In this document: piece after piece, positions 21,161-33,759 of the stretch
Layout of the letters: every line of letters starts with the position of its first letter
How positions within the stretch are numbered: the stretch's first letter is position 1
Origin: Henricia sp. BOLD:AAB3569
Taxonomy: Eukaryota; Echinodermata; Asteroidea; Spinulosida; Echinasteridae
NCBI GenBank assembly: GCA_037783545.1
Contig: JBBELK010000298.1
Coordinates: 2,542,001 to 2,606,000, forward strand
Direction: 5' to 3'
Length of the DNA: 64,000 nucleotides
Made by a program: the position numbers and the translations under genes
Notes under the pieces: generated by a model
The model's input: only the letters and a program-made list of their open reading frames with translations
What the model was told of the DNA's origin: nothing
Database searches by the model: none

Positions 21161-22775
21161 AGGAAAATACAAGAGGAAACGAGCTTAAATCGTTAGTGTC
21201 ATCTGTAGTCTCCTTTGATAAAGATTTGGGGTAGTTTTTATTAAAATTTTGTCGGGTCAAAGATCCATACAAGTTAGTGATTTTGTTGGTCGGTTCTTTG
21301 GGTTCTACAGTATTGCCTACTTTGCAAATAGAATTATTCTCTCGGAAAAATTATTTTTGTCCTTAAAACCTTACAGTCCGTCTCTGTCTTAGTATTTACT
21401 ATGGTGCTGCAGAAATGTACATATTTGGTATGTTTATTTATTTCTTGTCTTTTTATTGGTTGCAGATTGTGTATTTATGTTGATAGACTATAAAAAGTAT
21501 TGTTTTCAGGAATTGGAGAAGTTAGGGTATTTCAGAATATTTTCTCTTGCATGGATTTGCATAGAGTAAAATTTTGGCCATAACTTTAAAATTGACGCGA
21601 ATGGCATTTGCCTTCAGTTTACGCATTCGCTTAATTTAATTTTCTCATATTTTTTAAATATTCTGAAATTATAAATATTTATGTACAGTCATTCCATATT
21701 TAAATATTTAACGGAGTGTAAATATTCATGGTATACATACATTTATATATGGACAATTTATGTTTCAGTTTTCACCGTTTGTCCGTTTTATTCTCTATGT
21801 ACCATGACATTCCAAGCCAATTCATTTTTATTGTATGGTTTGAAATGCAACAAAAATATTAACAGACCAAAATTCAAATTAGATAAAAATATTTCCTCAT
21901 AGAAGTTAACATTTTAATGCAGTATATGCTAAAAATACTTTACAATAATACAATTTTTCCTCTCACTTACAGGGTCGCGTAGTATTTTTTTCCCTTCTTT
22001 TCTTTCGTGATGTTACCTTTCAAATAAACCACAACATTTTACAGTAAATTCTTGATAAATAAATTCTCTGGTGCCCACAGTTAAGCAAGGTTCCCAGTTA
22101 CAATTCACGAATGTTTGGGATTCGATGTGATGAACAGTGATTTGAATAACACTAATTTAAGTCGAGAGTTTCCTGTTTTAAATATGTTACGTCGAAATTA
22201 AATTTAACATTTCTCTAATTATTCCAAAAGAGATTTAAGGGGGTCTCCAGCGGCTCGCGTAGGGTTTGTTGAAGATTGTTGTACCTGTGTTTCAAAGAAG
22301 TGTTTCTAAGACACGTTCTAGCTGGCACAAGTACACTGCAACTTCCATTTTTGCCTTAAAAATTAACCCTATATTTAAAACCTCAAAATTATTTTTATTG
22401 CATTTTTTCCCATCACTTTAATCGGCTTGTTTGAAGCACTGTGAAATTGAAGGTTTCGAAAGCGAAACAAAAACATTTCAATAAAATACCAATACTTATA
22501 TAAAAACTGCGAATGCGTGTGCTTTCAAGTTAATGGACTGAAAGCTTTGTTATTAAAATTAACCCTAATTTCATAAATAAGGAAAACAATTGAGCGTTAT
22601 TAGCACAGCGCTATTAACGCATAATCTATTACTGAACTATAGAGAAGACGGCTTTTTAGCTATTTTATTTCACGTCTTCCATTCAGGCTGTCAAATGCAT
22701 TTGTAAATTTAAGCTAAATAAAACAAGTATTTTTGAAATAGGTTCGCTTGTGTGCGTATGTATTATGTGGATATG
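21161..22775. other. AT-rich intergenic stretch
   Basis: No exon, TIR element or SINE is seen. AATAAA-type hexamers occur at about 22025, 22066, 22485 and 22720, so the RIMBP 3' UTR could end at any of them. Confidence 0.4.
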
Positions 22776-22998
22776 GTTTTACACCCTGATGGGGTACCCG
22801 GAAGAATGGTACCCCACAAGGAACAAAGGTACCCCATGCACAAGTCGGTCTACTTAGTACCCCACAAGGTAAGACCAGTGTTAAGTCTATGGGAAGAGTT
22901 TAGACAAAGGAAACAATAGAAGGACAAAGGGAAGGAAGGAAGGAAGGAAGGGAGGGAGGGTGGGTAACAAAAGAGGTACCCCGTAAGGGTGTAAAAAC
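22776..22998. mobile_element. Small TIR element with GGTACCCC units
   Basis: GTTTTACACCCT is inverted as AGGGTGTAAAAAC. The interior has five GGTACCCC/GTACCCCAC copies and a (GGAA)n run at 22921-22960. Confidence 0.75.
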
Positions 22999-23928
22999 AC
23001 GGTTGTGTGCGTGTGTAAAGGGCTATAATATAATTAGAAAAACCGATATTTTTATTGAGTGTGCGGAGGGAAAAGTAAATATTTATAATGCCTTTAATAT
23101 ACAAATATTTCGAACCGGCCAATTAGATGATATAAGAACCATATTGTTGGTAATGGGGTTTAAATATATGACCTTTGCACCCGCGGCCATGACAGGGTGC
23201 AGTCACATTGTCACTGTGCGTCATGCACGAGTAGGCACTTCGTGGATCTATTGTCACATCATTTAAATATTAAAACCCGCCCCCTGTCATGCCCGGCGAT
23301 GCAAAGGGTCTATTCAAAAGAACATGTTGGGACCCTTCGCTGGTGTACGTATTTCACGTTGTTTGTTATGAAAGTGCTGTGGGACCAGTGAAACTGGCGG
23401 CAAAATTTTGTTTGCGATTGGGTAAAATAAAGTCAGTGTGTTAATGTGATACAAATCCAAGATTTGTCTAGTTTCATGTGTAAGGGGGATCATGTATGCG
23501 CCTACAATTGTTCCCTCACCCCCTCCTCCCCGGGCTGCCCCACCAAATAGATGGGGATTGTCACTGGGGTAAAATTTTGGTGACCAAAATCCCCACCCAT
23601 GGGTGCAGAACATGCATGTTTTGCTCCCAGGTGCGCTGAAAACTAGATTTCTTTGCGTCAAAATCCCCACTCTGGGCCATGAAAATCGTAACCAAATCCA
23701 CCACCTAAGGGGTGGGGTAGCATGGGGGTGGGGAAACAATTGATAGGTGTATTACTGGGAAAGATTACATCTACGGACACCTTCTGAGACCCCATGCGCT
23801 ACACCTATGGGACAACTCTCAAAAACAGTTTTTTTTCCTTATAGTAGATTCATGAGACCCTTCCCTCCTTGGCGCTTTTATCATCAAAATAACATTTTTA
23901 CATGGTTTATATAGGCCTATGGGTAGTT

Positions 23929-24347
23929 CCCAAAATTAGGGGTCCAAAAAGTGCATGCTTTCAAATATTTTCAAGTGTGTTTAGTGATTGAAAGTGGTTT
24001 TCCAGTAGAAAATATTTGTATTTCCTTAAATGCCACTCAAATTTAACCTTTGTGTGCACGTGGATAAGGTACCAAGGTTAATGTAGACTCATACCACAGC
24101 TAATTTTCATTGGCGAAGGTAACCCGGGACACCAAATTCCTATTCAACATAATGGAACAAATTATGAGCCTTGTTTTTTTTCCAAGTATTTGTCGGTAAC
24201 AAAATATTAAAAACATGGATGGCCTGTAATCACAGGCCACAGTCTATTACTGAGAATCTGTGATCACGAGTGGCGATTTTTGACGCACAGGGTGTATACA
24301 TAACTGGGACACCAAAGTTTTGGACCCCTAAATTTGTGAATTACCCT
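23929..24347. mobile_element. GGGGTCCAAA family TIR element, copy 3
   Basis: 'GTTCCCAAAATTAGGGGTCC' at the left pairs with GGACCCCTAAATTTGTGAA at the right. The internal 'TAATCACAGGCCACAGTCTA' is nearly identical to copy 1, making this its closest relative. Confidence 0.8.
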
Positions 24348-24891
24348 TATGTCATAACAATGAAAATCCTGGGCGTCCGTACATGGTAATGAATCCATTT
24401 ACTGTAATTTACCCTTAAAAATAGGGAATTTTGGAATCATGTTGTCGTTTTGATGAGACAAAAAGTTGGATGTTAACTATTAGTGTACTCGATTTAATTT
24501 TATTTTACGTCTTTCAAGACAGGTTTTCCTCTCCGTTTCACATGTTTTCCATTTTAATTTTGCTTCCTATGTTCGCATAGAAATATGTATAATTGTTGTG
24601 TGGTATTTTGTAAATAACAAGAGTCTGTATATTCAAAGAAAATATATGTATTAACTGTGAGTTGATTGTTATGTTTTTCAAGCATCGTGTATATTGTCTC
24701 ACATAATAATGTAACCTGCCCACACTGTAAAAAGTGACTCTACATCATGCACGTGATTCTACCAAGCTCATGCATCTGAAGTGTTGCGCTGAGCAATGCA
24801 TACGCCTCATGGTGAGGCGAGTCTCACCTCATGTTGAGGTGACTGTCACTTCATGTTGAGGCGAGTGTCACCTCAAGTGTTTCATGTGTCT

Positions 24892-25034
24892 GGGCTGCGT
24901 TCCAAACACGCGAACGTTGCCAACGTTCGCCACTGGTTACAGTGCTTTTGTGCACTAGTCTATGAAAAGTCGGGTACCAGTTGTTGGCGAACGATGCAAA
25001 CGTTTGCAATGTTCGCGTGTTTGGAACGCAGCCC
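24892..25034. mobile_element. Foldback with GGGCTGCGTTCCAAACACGC ends
   Basis: GGGCTGCGTTCCAAACACGC is inverted as GCGTGTTTGGAACGCAGCCC, with CGAACGTTGC continuing the arms. The end GGCTGCGTTC is shared with the nested element at 14303-14771. Short TCACCTCA/TGAGGTGA repeats surround it (24790-25370). Confidence 0.85.
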
Positions 25035-25470
25035 TGGTGTGATAGTCAAAGCTTAAATGGAAACACTTCATGTGCGAGAGATGAAATTATTTTCAGTAAA
25101 AACTTTTTGATTGTCAATCATCTTACACCTCAGGTGCAACACATGCTGCTCAGCACGCTCTGACCACCACTTCACACACCTGAAGTGACCATTCAATTTT
25201 ACTTTTTAAATGTTCCGGCCCCACACGTGCATGAGACGCGAGATAACAAATTAAACCATCACTTGATGCACATGAGGAACAGTGGTTTGATCTACTTGAG
25301 CTACTCGGGGTGCTAGTCACTAACACATCAGGTACCTCATCCATAAGCAGTTACCTGCCTCATGTGTTCATGATTGTGGGACAAAAATGTGCTTCTGAAA
25401 TTTTAACAGCCTTATAAACAATCATTTTGGACTAGTTACAAAAGAGTTAAATACACAACTATTTCTGGTA

Positions 25471-26512
25471 TACAGGGTGGATATAAAAAAAAACGAAACC
25501 GAGATATTATTGCTAATTGTAACTAAAGTAGGGCACATATGAAAGAAAGGGAGATATCCCCTGATTGGGTTGAATCTCCTCTTTAAGATGATACCCTGAT
25601 CATGTCATTATGTTTTCGGGTGACTGAGCAGGGACCAATGTTATGGATTTGCGCCACTTTCTTTAATGTCGTCCAGTGACCTAAATCATGGCATAGCCTG
25701 TTTTGACGACCAATATCCTTTGTCAAAAAAAAGACGCCTCTAAAGACCGCCAGAAAGCAGTTGTCTTACGAGCCACAATTCTGTAAGAGTACCACCGAAC
25801 CTTTTTGTTGAACATGGTTAGGGCCAGTCCTAAACCATTTTGTTATATGACTGCTGCGTTCTCCCTGCTGCAGGGCCTGCTGAATTGCTTAAATGTTTTC
25901 TGATGATGACCGACCAGTTCTCCTTCGCCCAGACCTTGGACTCAACAAAAACTCGCTGCATTGCCATGTAGGACTGGATGTGTTCTGTTTGAGAAAATGC
26001 AGGTTTCCCCCACCAACAAGCAGTTGATGTTAGGGTACCACCGCAGAGGCGGATCCAGCCTCATTAAAATACAGGAGTACAATGGAATTCAGGGGGTGCG
26101 ACCCTCTGAAATTCATTGTGTCCCTGTGTTTTAATATGAGGCTGTATCCGCCACTGCATCGACCATGTTGTTGAACATGGTTAGGGCCAGTCTAGTCCTA
26201 CGCCGTTTTCTGCGGCTGATGCATTCTCGCTGCACTCTCATGTACGCCTGAATGTGTTCTAATTAAGAAAATGCAGGTGTTTTTCCAATGGATACTTGGT
26301 CGTAAAAACAGGCTATGTAATGATTTAGGCCACTAGACCATTGCATGTTACATTGGTCACTGCGCAGTCAACCGAAAACATAACGACATGATCAGGGTGT
26401 CATTTTAAAGAGAACATCCAACCATAACAGAGGGCATCTTCCTTTGATTCATACGCGCCCTACTTTAGTTACAATTAGCAATATTATCTCGGTTTCGGGG
26501 GCTTTTTTCTTT
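25471..26512. mobile_element. Long TIR element, CAGGGTGGAT family
   Basis: The left arm includes AACCGAGATATTATTGCTAA and AACTAAAGTAGGGC. The right arm is its complement at 26455-26500. A CAGAGGCGGATCC foldback (26044-26156) is nested. A solo right arm occurs at 29251-29372. No transposase frame. Confidence 0.75.
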
Positions 26513-27551
26513 GTGAAGTGTACGATGGAGTTAACGTAAATTGTATACTAGTCGAAACAAAAACGCTAAATTGTAAAGGAACGAAAAATACATGTATACA
26601 TGAAATCAATCCCTTTTTTCAGTTTCACCATGGGTACAGTTTCTGGCACTGACATATTAAATGTAGTGAAGTCGTGTCTAATTCTTTCGGCTATACTTGA
26701 CTCATGTACCAATTTCCAGCAGGCAGTATCGCCAGGAAATTTCCATTGCGTGTCCGTATATTAATAAGCCTGGATCCGCCACTAATTTCAAGTTACGGTC
26801 CAAAAAAACTCGTCCCATGCAGGCTATGTGACATCCGACTCGGCATTTTCTGTATAATAGATCACAAAATGTTAAAATGCATTGGGTATTTGTTTTTAAC
26901 TGTCCATCGATAAATTAAAGCAAATAACCTTTTATATGCATTGTAAACATTCCCATATTTGTTTTAGTTTGGTTTGTACTTTGTTTTAAAAATATTTTTT
27001 CCGCTTATGTTTGAAATGTTTATTTCGTTTTCGTCGTCGGTATATCTCTTCGTTCAAATATATGGAGAAATGTCAATAACGTTAATGGTCTGGTTTATTT
27101 AAAATGATGCTGTGGAAATACATTTCATAGACAATTTTATCAAATAAAAACCGAAATAATTATGAAGAACGTTTGGTCTTTGATTAATGTTAAGGATTGT
27201 TTGTTTTGAGACAATCACAAAGTCATTATCAGAAACATGGTCACAGGTTTTGTTTATAAATGTTGGGAAAGCAAGACAAAGAACTTTTATAGCAATTGTT
27301 GGCTGACAGCCGCTGAAAGGTGGCGTATAACTTTCACCTTATTTTTATTTCCTTTTACGGAAATAAATACATTGTGTTGTATATACATGATGGTCGACTG
27401 TACTGTACAGTCAGGAAATTGGTTTTAAAAACACACACACACAAAAATAAACCCAAACTCTTGGTACTTTTGCTTTCAGTTTTGTTGTTTAAGAAAAAAA
27501 TATGTATGCGTGTACATGCTTTAAATGTTTGGATTTTTTTGGGGGGGAAAA
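26513..27551. other. Intergenic AT-rich stretch, nothing recognised
   Basis: No splice-flanked frame, TIR or SINE is visible. Confidence 0.4.
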
Positions 27552-28076
27552 GGGACCGTCCATAAAGTACTGCACGGAGGGGGGGAGGTGGTTGACATTG
27601 CGTACACCATGCGTACAGGGGGAGGGGGTCCAAGCCAATGCGTACAAAGTTGACTATGGCTTCAGACCTTATGTACAAAACATAATAGACAGACCACACA
27701 TTTTTCTCACCCCTCAAATTAGATTTTTCCATTAAATCTGCAGTTAGGCCTACTGATGCTTGATGTCATTTTAAGTTTTAAAAAATGCAAAATAAATATA
27801 ATTTACTTCAGACTTTATCTATAGAGGCGACATGCGAATCATTGGTTAAATGTAGCACTACATGTATAAATGTAGTACTGAACCATTTACCAATGCTTAG
27901 CCCCCGTACAGTACCATGTACCAATGCCGAGGTATATATGGAATGCGTATGCGTACAAGGGGAGGGGAGTTGGAGCCACTGCGTACGCCATGCGTACAGG
28001 TAGGGTGGGGGTGGGGGAGGGATAGGGATGTCTAAAAAGTCGGCATTTCATGCGTACGTACTTTATGGACGGCCCC
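27552..28076. mobile_element. GGGACCGTCCATAAAGTAC MITE
   Basis: GGGACCGTCCATAAAGTAC is inverted as GTACTTTATGGACGGCCCC. The interior carries 'GCGTAC.CCATGCGTACAGG' copies and G-rich runs. It is a typical non-autonomous element. Confidence 0.8.
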
Positions 28077-28800
28077 AAACTCCATTTTATCAAGCGGAAA
28101 TAACTCTGACGAGCTTTCTGACAAGTTAGATCCCCGTGCAGCACGTATGGGACCGAGGGTACCCTAGCCTTTTGAAAAGGCCTTGTGAATTTGGGAGATT
28201 TGGTGACTTGAGTAGAGTCTACACACGCCGAGTGTCTCATTCACTTGGCCTTTTTTTTAAACTGTAAGCCAATTCTTATGTTTTTCTTTATAATCGCTAC
28301 CAAAGTTGGTATAGCGAAATCAGCCAGTCACGTGCAGGTCACCCTATGCGAATTACGTCGTGAGCTCCTACAAACAAGAGAGGTAGGCTTACGCCTTTGA
28401 ATCGACTGGGTAGATTAAACAGCAAATAAATCAAATCAAATGGAAATTATATTCGTTCCGTATAAAACTTTGATGTAGTAAACAATTTGTCAAATTTAAA
28501 CGCATTTACATGGAGCTCAATGGGGTATTTTCGAAGTAAATGTAAGTGCCGTACCTACATTGATAATGAACGAGTCCACAACGTCGCAGGCCATGTGATT
28601 GGTCGGATTGTCATGTGGGAACTGGTATCACACGCGCGCGCGCGTGCAAGATCCAGAACTAGATTGGTTCCCGATCCCTATAGATTGAATCGCTTATTTC
28701 TTATATTCTCCTGTGTGGAATATGTGGACGGGAACCAGTCTAGATCCAGAACTAGACCCTTGCATAACACTGGTCACTACTCAGTCAACCGGAAACATAC

Positions 28801-29250
28801 TTAAAGTTGCATTGCCCGTGTTTCGGTGAAAGGATTAAAAAAATTAATTTACACAAGCGAACGAATTTAGAAAGCTTACGTGTCTCTGTAACGAAAAATA
28901 TCAAAAACTTAAATTTCCGACGTCGGGAATTGGAGATACAAGCCTTTTTCTTAAAACGTGCTTCACATGTTGTACATGTGCGCGTACGCTCATATGTACA
29001 TAGTATGTGTACAATGTACACATGTACGCGCACATGTACATTACGTCATAACCCTGTCGATTAAATGACCTGCCAGCCTTTTAATCATTTCTTGTTTTTA
29101 ATCGACTGGCATTAATCCTTGACGGATTTTTACGTTCTTGGTACCAAATGAAAGCTGATAACTTTTTCTATTCTAGAAAAATACCTATTTAACTTTAAAA
29201 AAAAAATTTGTACTTCCAAATCGGCTCAAACACGGGCAGTGCAACTTTAA
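28801..29250. mobile_element. TTAA-flanked MITE, AAAGTTGCA family
   Basis: TTAAAGTTGCATTGCCCGTG opens it and CACGGGCAGTGCAACTTTAA closes it. The centre is a palindromic ACATGTACGCGCACATGTAC cluster. TTAA at both ends suggests a second piggyBac-like family. A small AACCAGTCTAG foldback lies just upstream (28660-28750). Confidence 0.8.
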
Positions 29251-30204
29251 TTTAAAGAGGAGATTCAACCCTAACAGATGATATCTCCCGTTTAATTATA
29301 CGTTCCATACTTCAGTTACAATTAGCAATAATATCTCGGTTTCGTTTTTTTTAAATCCACCCTGTACAGTCAGAAAATTGTTTCACAAATATTCAGTACT
29401 TTTGCTTTTAATTCCTGACTTCATTTGATTTTGTTGTTTGAAAAAAAAAAACCGTATAGGCCTACATGCTTTAAATGTTTTTAATTTCTTTGGAAAACAC
29501 CATTTGATCGTGCTTTAGAGGCGGAAATACCTTTCTGACAAACTGGAAAAGTCGAACTGTTTGATCCCCGTGAATAATATATTAGGCCTAGCCACATTCT
29601 AAACTGGCAATTTCTAAATGGAGTCAGTGAGCCTGTTGCAGCTTTTAAAAGCACGCGGTGGTTTCCCTATAACTTCCCCCATTCTCCTATTTTAATGTAA
29701 CAACACAATAAAGACCAACAATACTATAGACGGCTATGGGTGTTACATTCACAACCTGGGCATTGGTATGCTAATTTGCAATGGAAGAATTATCCGACGG
29801 TTAAAGGTCAGTACATCAATTGAAACGACACAAAATTTTACTTTATAGTTGACAAGAAAAACCCGACTAAAAGTAGTGATATCAATTGTACCAAATACAT
29901 AATTTTCCCGAGCAAAATGGTACCTTTGTGTGAGAAATTGCCAACTGGAGGTGCTTAAAAATTGTCTACAGAAAATTGTTTACCATTGATTCAATTCAAC
30001 ATAAAAACCATGCATTAATTGTTATAGTTTTCTGAAGTATAACTGCATCTATGTGGCTGAAATTTCTACAAGGCAGTTTATCAACATTATTCCTTAGTTA
30101 TTTGATTTGGTTATTCAGCTGGAATTCGTCACAAAGTTTCATGACATCTGCAAATGATATAGGCCTTTAAACTTTAAAGGAAATACACATTGTATTCAGG
30201 TAAA

Positions 30205-30572
30205 CACGATCGGGAAAAGGACCGGATTACAGCCGAAGAGGAAATATAAGCGTGTAGCTGTGGTTTCGCTTTTAAAATACATCCAGTTTCGATTGTATAT
30301 ACCTCCTTTTTGTCAGTATTTCTAGTAAAACGGGGAAAAACACTTCTCCATAACCACACTGCACCAGATTATAGCCGAACAGGAAATCTGCGCACAGAAT
30401 TGTATGCATAATGCTATAAGTATACTTCGAACTGTTCCAACGAACCGTGTCCTAGTTTCGCTTTTATTAAAAATAGGCCTACATTCACTTCGATCGTACA
30501 TAATCAGTGTATTTCTCGTAAACAGTTCAGGGAAAAAGACATCTCCATAACCAGACTGCACTAAGGACAGGA
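30205..30572 (+). promoter_or_regulatory. Diverged tandem duplication just upstream of the signal-peptide ATG
   Basis: Two copies share 'TTTCGCTTTTA', a run 'CTCCATAACCACACTGCAC' (the second copy has AG for AC) and 'AG..GAAGAGGAAAT/GAACAGGAAAT'. Offsets between shared blocks are about 140-195 bp, so the copies have indels. Its position is suitable for a promoter or 5' UTR module. The GGAA cores could be ETS-type sites, but this is speculation. Confidence 0.4.
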
Positions 30573-30736
30573 CATACAGTGCAGCTCAGTGTATTTTAGT
30601 TTCTGCCTCCCGTGGTATCAGCGTGGATCGGGCCACCAATCGCTGGCCCAACTCCGGAGTATTTTCACGCCAGACCTTGCCCTGACCGATTCGCCAAGGA
30701 AAGCCCATCCGTGTCTGTCCCGTGAGAGGTCTGAGG

Positions 30737-31131
30737 ATGGCAGGGACTATGTGCCGTGCTTTGACTATTGCATTTTTGGTTGTTATATTCCATCTGAACG
30801 GAGGACTGGCCGTGCCGATGCCCACGCCGACGGCCATGCCGATGCCCACGCCGACGGCCACGCCGACGGCCACGCCCACGCCCACGCTCACGCCGACGCC
30901 GACGCCCACGCCGACGCCCACGCCGACGGCCACGCCGACGGCCACGCCGACGGCCACGCCGACGGCCACGCCGACGGCCACGCCGACGGCCACGCCGACG
31001 GCCACGCCGACGGCCACGCCGACGGCCACGCCGACGGCCACGCCGACGGCCACGCCGACGGCCACGCCGACGGCCACGCCGACGGCTCTTCCTCCTGAGC
31101 TACATAAAATAGTGACGGAGCTTTGCTCGAG
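30737..31131 (+). CDS. Putative first exon: signal peptide and (PTPTA)n mucin-like stalk
   Basis: An ATG at 30737 opens '[20 protein letters not shown]', followed by NGGLA, a strong signal peptide with likely cleavage after LA. A perfect-to-near-perfect 12-bp repeat then gives Pro-Thr-Pro-Thr-Ala repeats, expected to be O-glycosylated. The frame ends at a TGA at 31148-31150. Candidate donors are CGAG|gtattt (31131) and GATT|gtgagt (31146), both phase 2. The next recognised receptor exon (37605) needs phase 1, so at least one exon is missing in between, or this is a separate gene. Repeat openness proves nothing about coding because several frames are open. The signal peptide is the real evidence. 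Confidence 0.5.
30811..31086. repeat. 12-bp minisatellite GCCGACGGCCAC
   Basis: About 22 units of 12 bp, irregular at the 5' side and uniform from about 30925. It encodes Pro-Thr-Ala repeats in the signal-peptide frame and is open in other frames on both strands. Confidence 0.93.
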
Positions 31132-31209
31132 GTATTTAAGGGGATTGTGAGTCATTAAAATCATTAAAGTGTAATGTTTGTGTTTAGAACTGAATAATAA
31201 TAAATAATA

Positions 31210-31535
31210 ATAATAATAACACATGCAATTGTAAAGCGCCATCTATCTATGTAAACATATTCCGAGGCGGCTGTTGCCATTATTACCGCTGCCATCAGGA
31301 AATCACCAGAACCATTTCGCTTCAACTAGTTGTGCAACCCGGCCAAGGCGCACAATCCTATCAGCAGTTAGATTGTGGCATTCCCCATTACAGCTTCCCA
31401 TATATCGCTTGGGTTGACGAGGCAACTAGGATTAAGTGCCTTGCCCAGGGACACAGACACGTTGTTCGAAGTGGGGCTCGAACCCCCAACCTCTGACTGG
31501 GAATCCCGCTTCATACCCACTACACCCCACGATTA
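31210..31535 (-). mobile_element. tRNA-derived SINE, minus strand
   Basis: The complement of the 17270 SINE: GGGGTGTAGTGGGTATGAAG, GGGGGTTCGAGCCCC and CCCTGGGCAAGGCACTTAAT are read on the minus strand. It ends in (AAT)n at 31195-31220 on the plus strand. Confidence 0.82.
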
Positions 31536-31674
31536 CACCTTGAAAAAAAACTTCGATCGATGAGAGAGGTTATGTTAAAAAAAGTTTAATTTATGAAACT
31601 GGCTATAGATGTAGGCCTATATAGTTTTAAAGTCGCTCATAACCTGCAGTTCGTTTGCGTGCTCGGTAGTACAG

Positions 31675-31800
31675 TACGAAGGACCATTAGTGCCACTGCA
31701 AGTATATGTTACTTAATTCGTAATTACGAATTAGTAATCCGTAATTATGAAATAGTAATCTGTAATTACGAATTTGCAGTGGCGCTAATGGTCCTTCGTA
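31675..31800. mobile_element. Foldback TACGAAGGACCATTAGTGCC
   Basis: TACGAAGGACCATTAGTGCC is inverted as GGCGCTAATGGTCCTTCGTA, with one mismatch. Between the arms are three CGTAATTACGAAT-type units. Confidence 0.85.
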
Positions 31801-32480
31801 TACGGTAGAGCACTGTGAGTACTTTATGTACAAACCACGGATTTATATTAATAGAAATCTGTACTACAAACTCAGTGGCGTATAGTAGGCCTATACATGG
31901 CCTCCGATCCCCTGGCCAATTTTCTCGGTACGGCAACTGATGTACATGTTCATTTCAAGGTTGGGTTATACTTAATTCGAGTCCCTGTTCTATATCTAGG
32001 TAACTATAAATTGTATTAATTACAACTGAAATTCAACAATTTACTTATATTACATTTTCCATTTTTGCAATTGATATGGTACAGTGTCCAGTTTTCACTG
32101 CAGTGGGCAATCTCTCACCGATTATGGGATTCTTAAACAGCTAGAATCCCCCTTCCACATTTTTTGAGTTTTTCTGTTTATCATGAGGTGTATGTGTCTA
32201 CAACACCATCACAACTTGTTTTTCACAAAAAATTTACAGACTTTTGCTTAAAACGTAAAGCAGTTCCGACCCTCTTCACCCGAGATTCTGAAACTTGGTC
32301 TGTTTATCAACAGGGTTTTGACGTCATCCTGAGAAACATACAAAACTGTGCAGTATTGAATGGAAAATACACGAAGTGAATGTTTATCATGCCTGTTCTG
32401 TCCTTGTAATTCAAAATACAAACGTGAAAAACACTTCATGTAAAATGACAACAATCTACTATTAATAATCATAATAATAG

Positions 32481-32645
32481 CTATCTTATATAGCGCCAAA
32501 TGCCATGGCCTCTAGGCGCTTTACAGTATAAACCAAAGCGATAACATACATATACATGTACATAGATAAAAAAATATTAAACGTTAAAAACCAAAGAGCA
32601 TCATCAAGAGCATCAAGTCTGGTAATACTGAACAAAAAGATGTGT
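32481..32645 (-). mobile_element. LINE 3'-end fragment, minus strand
   Basis: It matches, as a complement, 57625-57785: GCGCCTAGAGGCC.TGGCATTTGGCGCTATATA and 'TGATGCTCTTGATGATGCTC'. It is the 3' UTR end of the same LINE family. Confidence 0.8.
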
Positions 32646-33351
32646 CCTATTACCTGTTTTGTGAAAAAACGGTGAAACTGTGGCTCACAATGAAGCTCTT
32701 TTGAAGTAAATACTGGTGCATTGCGACGGGTGGTTTTGTCACGGAACGAACGGCATTCACAGCGGTCTGTCTGCAGCATTGAACGGTTCCCTGCGGGCTG
32801 TATAGTTAACACGTGTTACATCGGCTGGTACAAGTTAGAATGAGCGACTCATTTTTCTCTCTCTTGGTAATAGAAAAGAAAATCTTTCTGCTTTTTTTTT
32901 CTTCATATTTAGTGTCTGGTAAAGCATACAACCACGCAGCTACTGGGCATATATCTGGCTTTTTGGACCAACAAAATTCTTAAAAAAAACACCATCTAAC
33001 AGAGACGGTTTTCCAAGTTTTTTTGAGTGTAAACGTATAGAGCTAACAACCGTGTTGACTTCTCTTTCTCAGGATTGCGTCACGGGGTCACGCGCATATC
33101 ATGAATACCTAATGAGCGTTTCAGAAATCGCGAAAATCTCATTTTCGAAAAGCGCACTTTTGCTTGCAATTTATCCACTTAAAACCGACAATTAAAAAAT
33201 AATAAAAATCCACGTCGGCAAGAGGGATGTTTGGACTATCAAAAAAAGCCTAAATGCTGGATTTTCGTCAAGGGGGATTCTTCCTCTTTAAGTTTAATAC
33301 TGATAAACGGGTATCGATTTAAGACGGGTATCGAAGCGTGGAAGGGATATG

Positions 33352-33600
33352 AATAATACAAAAAATTAAGTCATAGTTATGACTTATAGCACAAGTATAG
33401 TAAGTCATAATTATGACTTGTGCTAAGTCATAACTATGAATAATTTTTTTTTACTCCTGTCCCTTTTTCGCTTTGGTAGTTGTATGGGTATGGAAGCGTG
33501 AAAGGAACATGAATAAAACAAATACTAAGTCATAGTTATGACTTATAAGTCATACATATGACTTATCGTAAGTCATAATTTAAATTATGACATGTCATAA
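33352..33600. repeat. AAGTCATAGTTATGACTT palindrome cluster
   Basis: AAGTCATA.TTATGACTT palindromes recur at 33367, 33400 and 33527-33590, with GGAA.GG.A.ATGAATAA.AC direct repeats before them. It looks like two related foldback elements. Confidence 0.75.
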
Positions 33601-33759
33601 ACATTGTTTGATGACTAAACGTTCGTCGATTTTTTCTTTGATGTTTCATTTTAAAGCGAAAAACTTCAATTCAAGAAAAAAACCTATCTTTTTCTATAGG
33701 TACTACACCAAAATCGCACGGACAATCAGCTTTAATCTTACCGATATATACTTCTAATA

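Noticed and set aside
20774-21272. Small protein genes on both strands after RIMBP
   Set aside because: They are chance frames in the six-unit 3'-flank repeat.
30586-31242. Antisense Val-Gly-Val-Ala frame and sense His-Ala-Asp-Gly frame over the 12-bp repeat
   Set aside because: They are artefacts of a stop-free 12-bp unit. Neither has a signal peptide or splice context.
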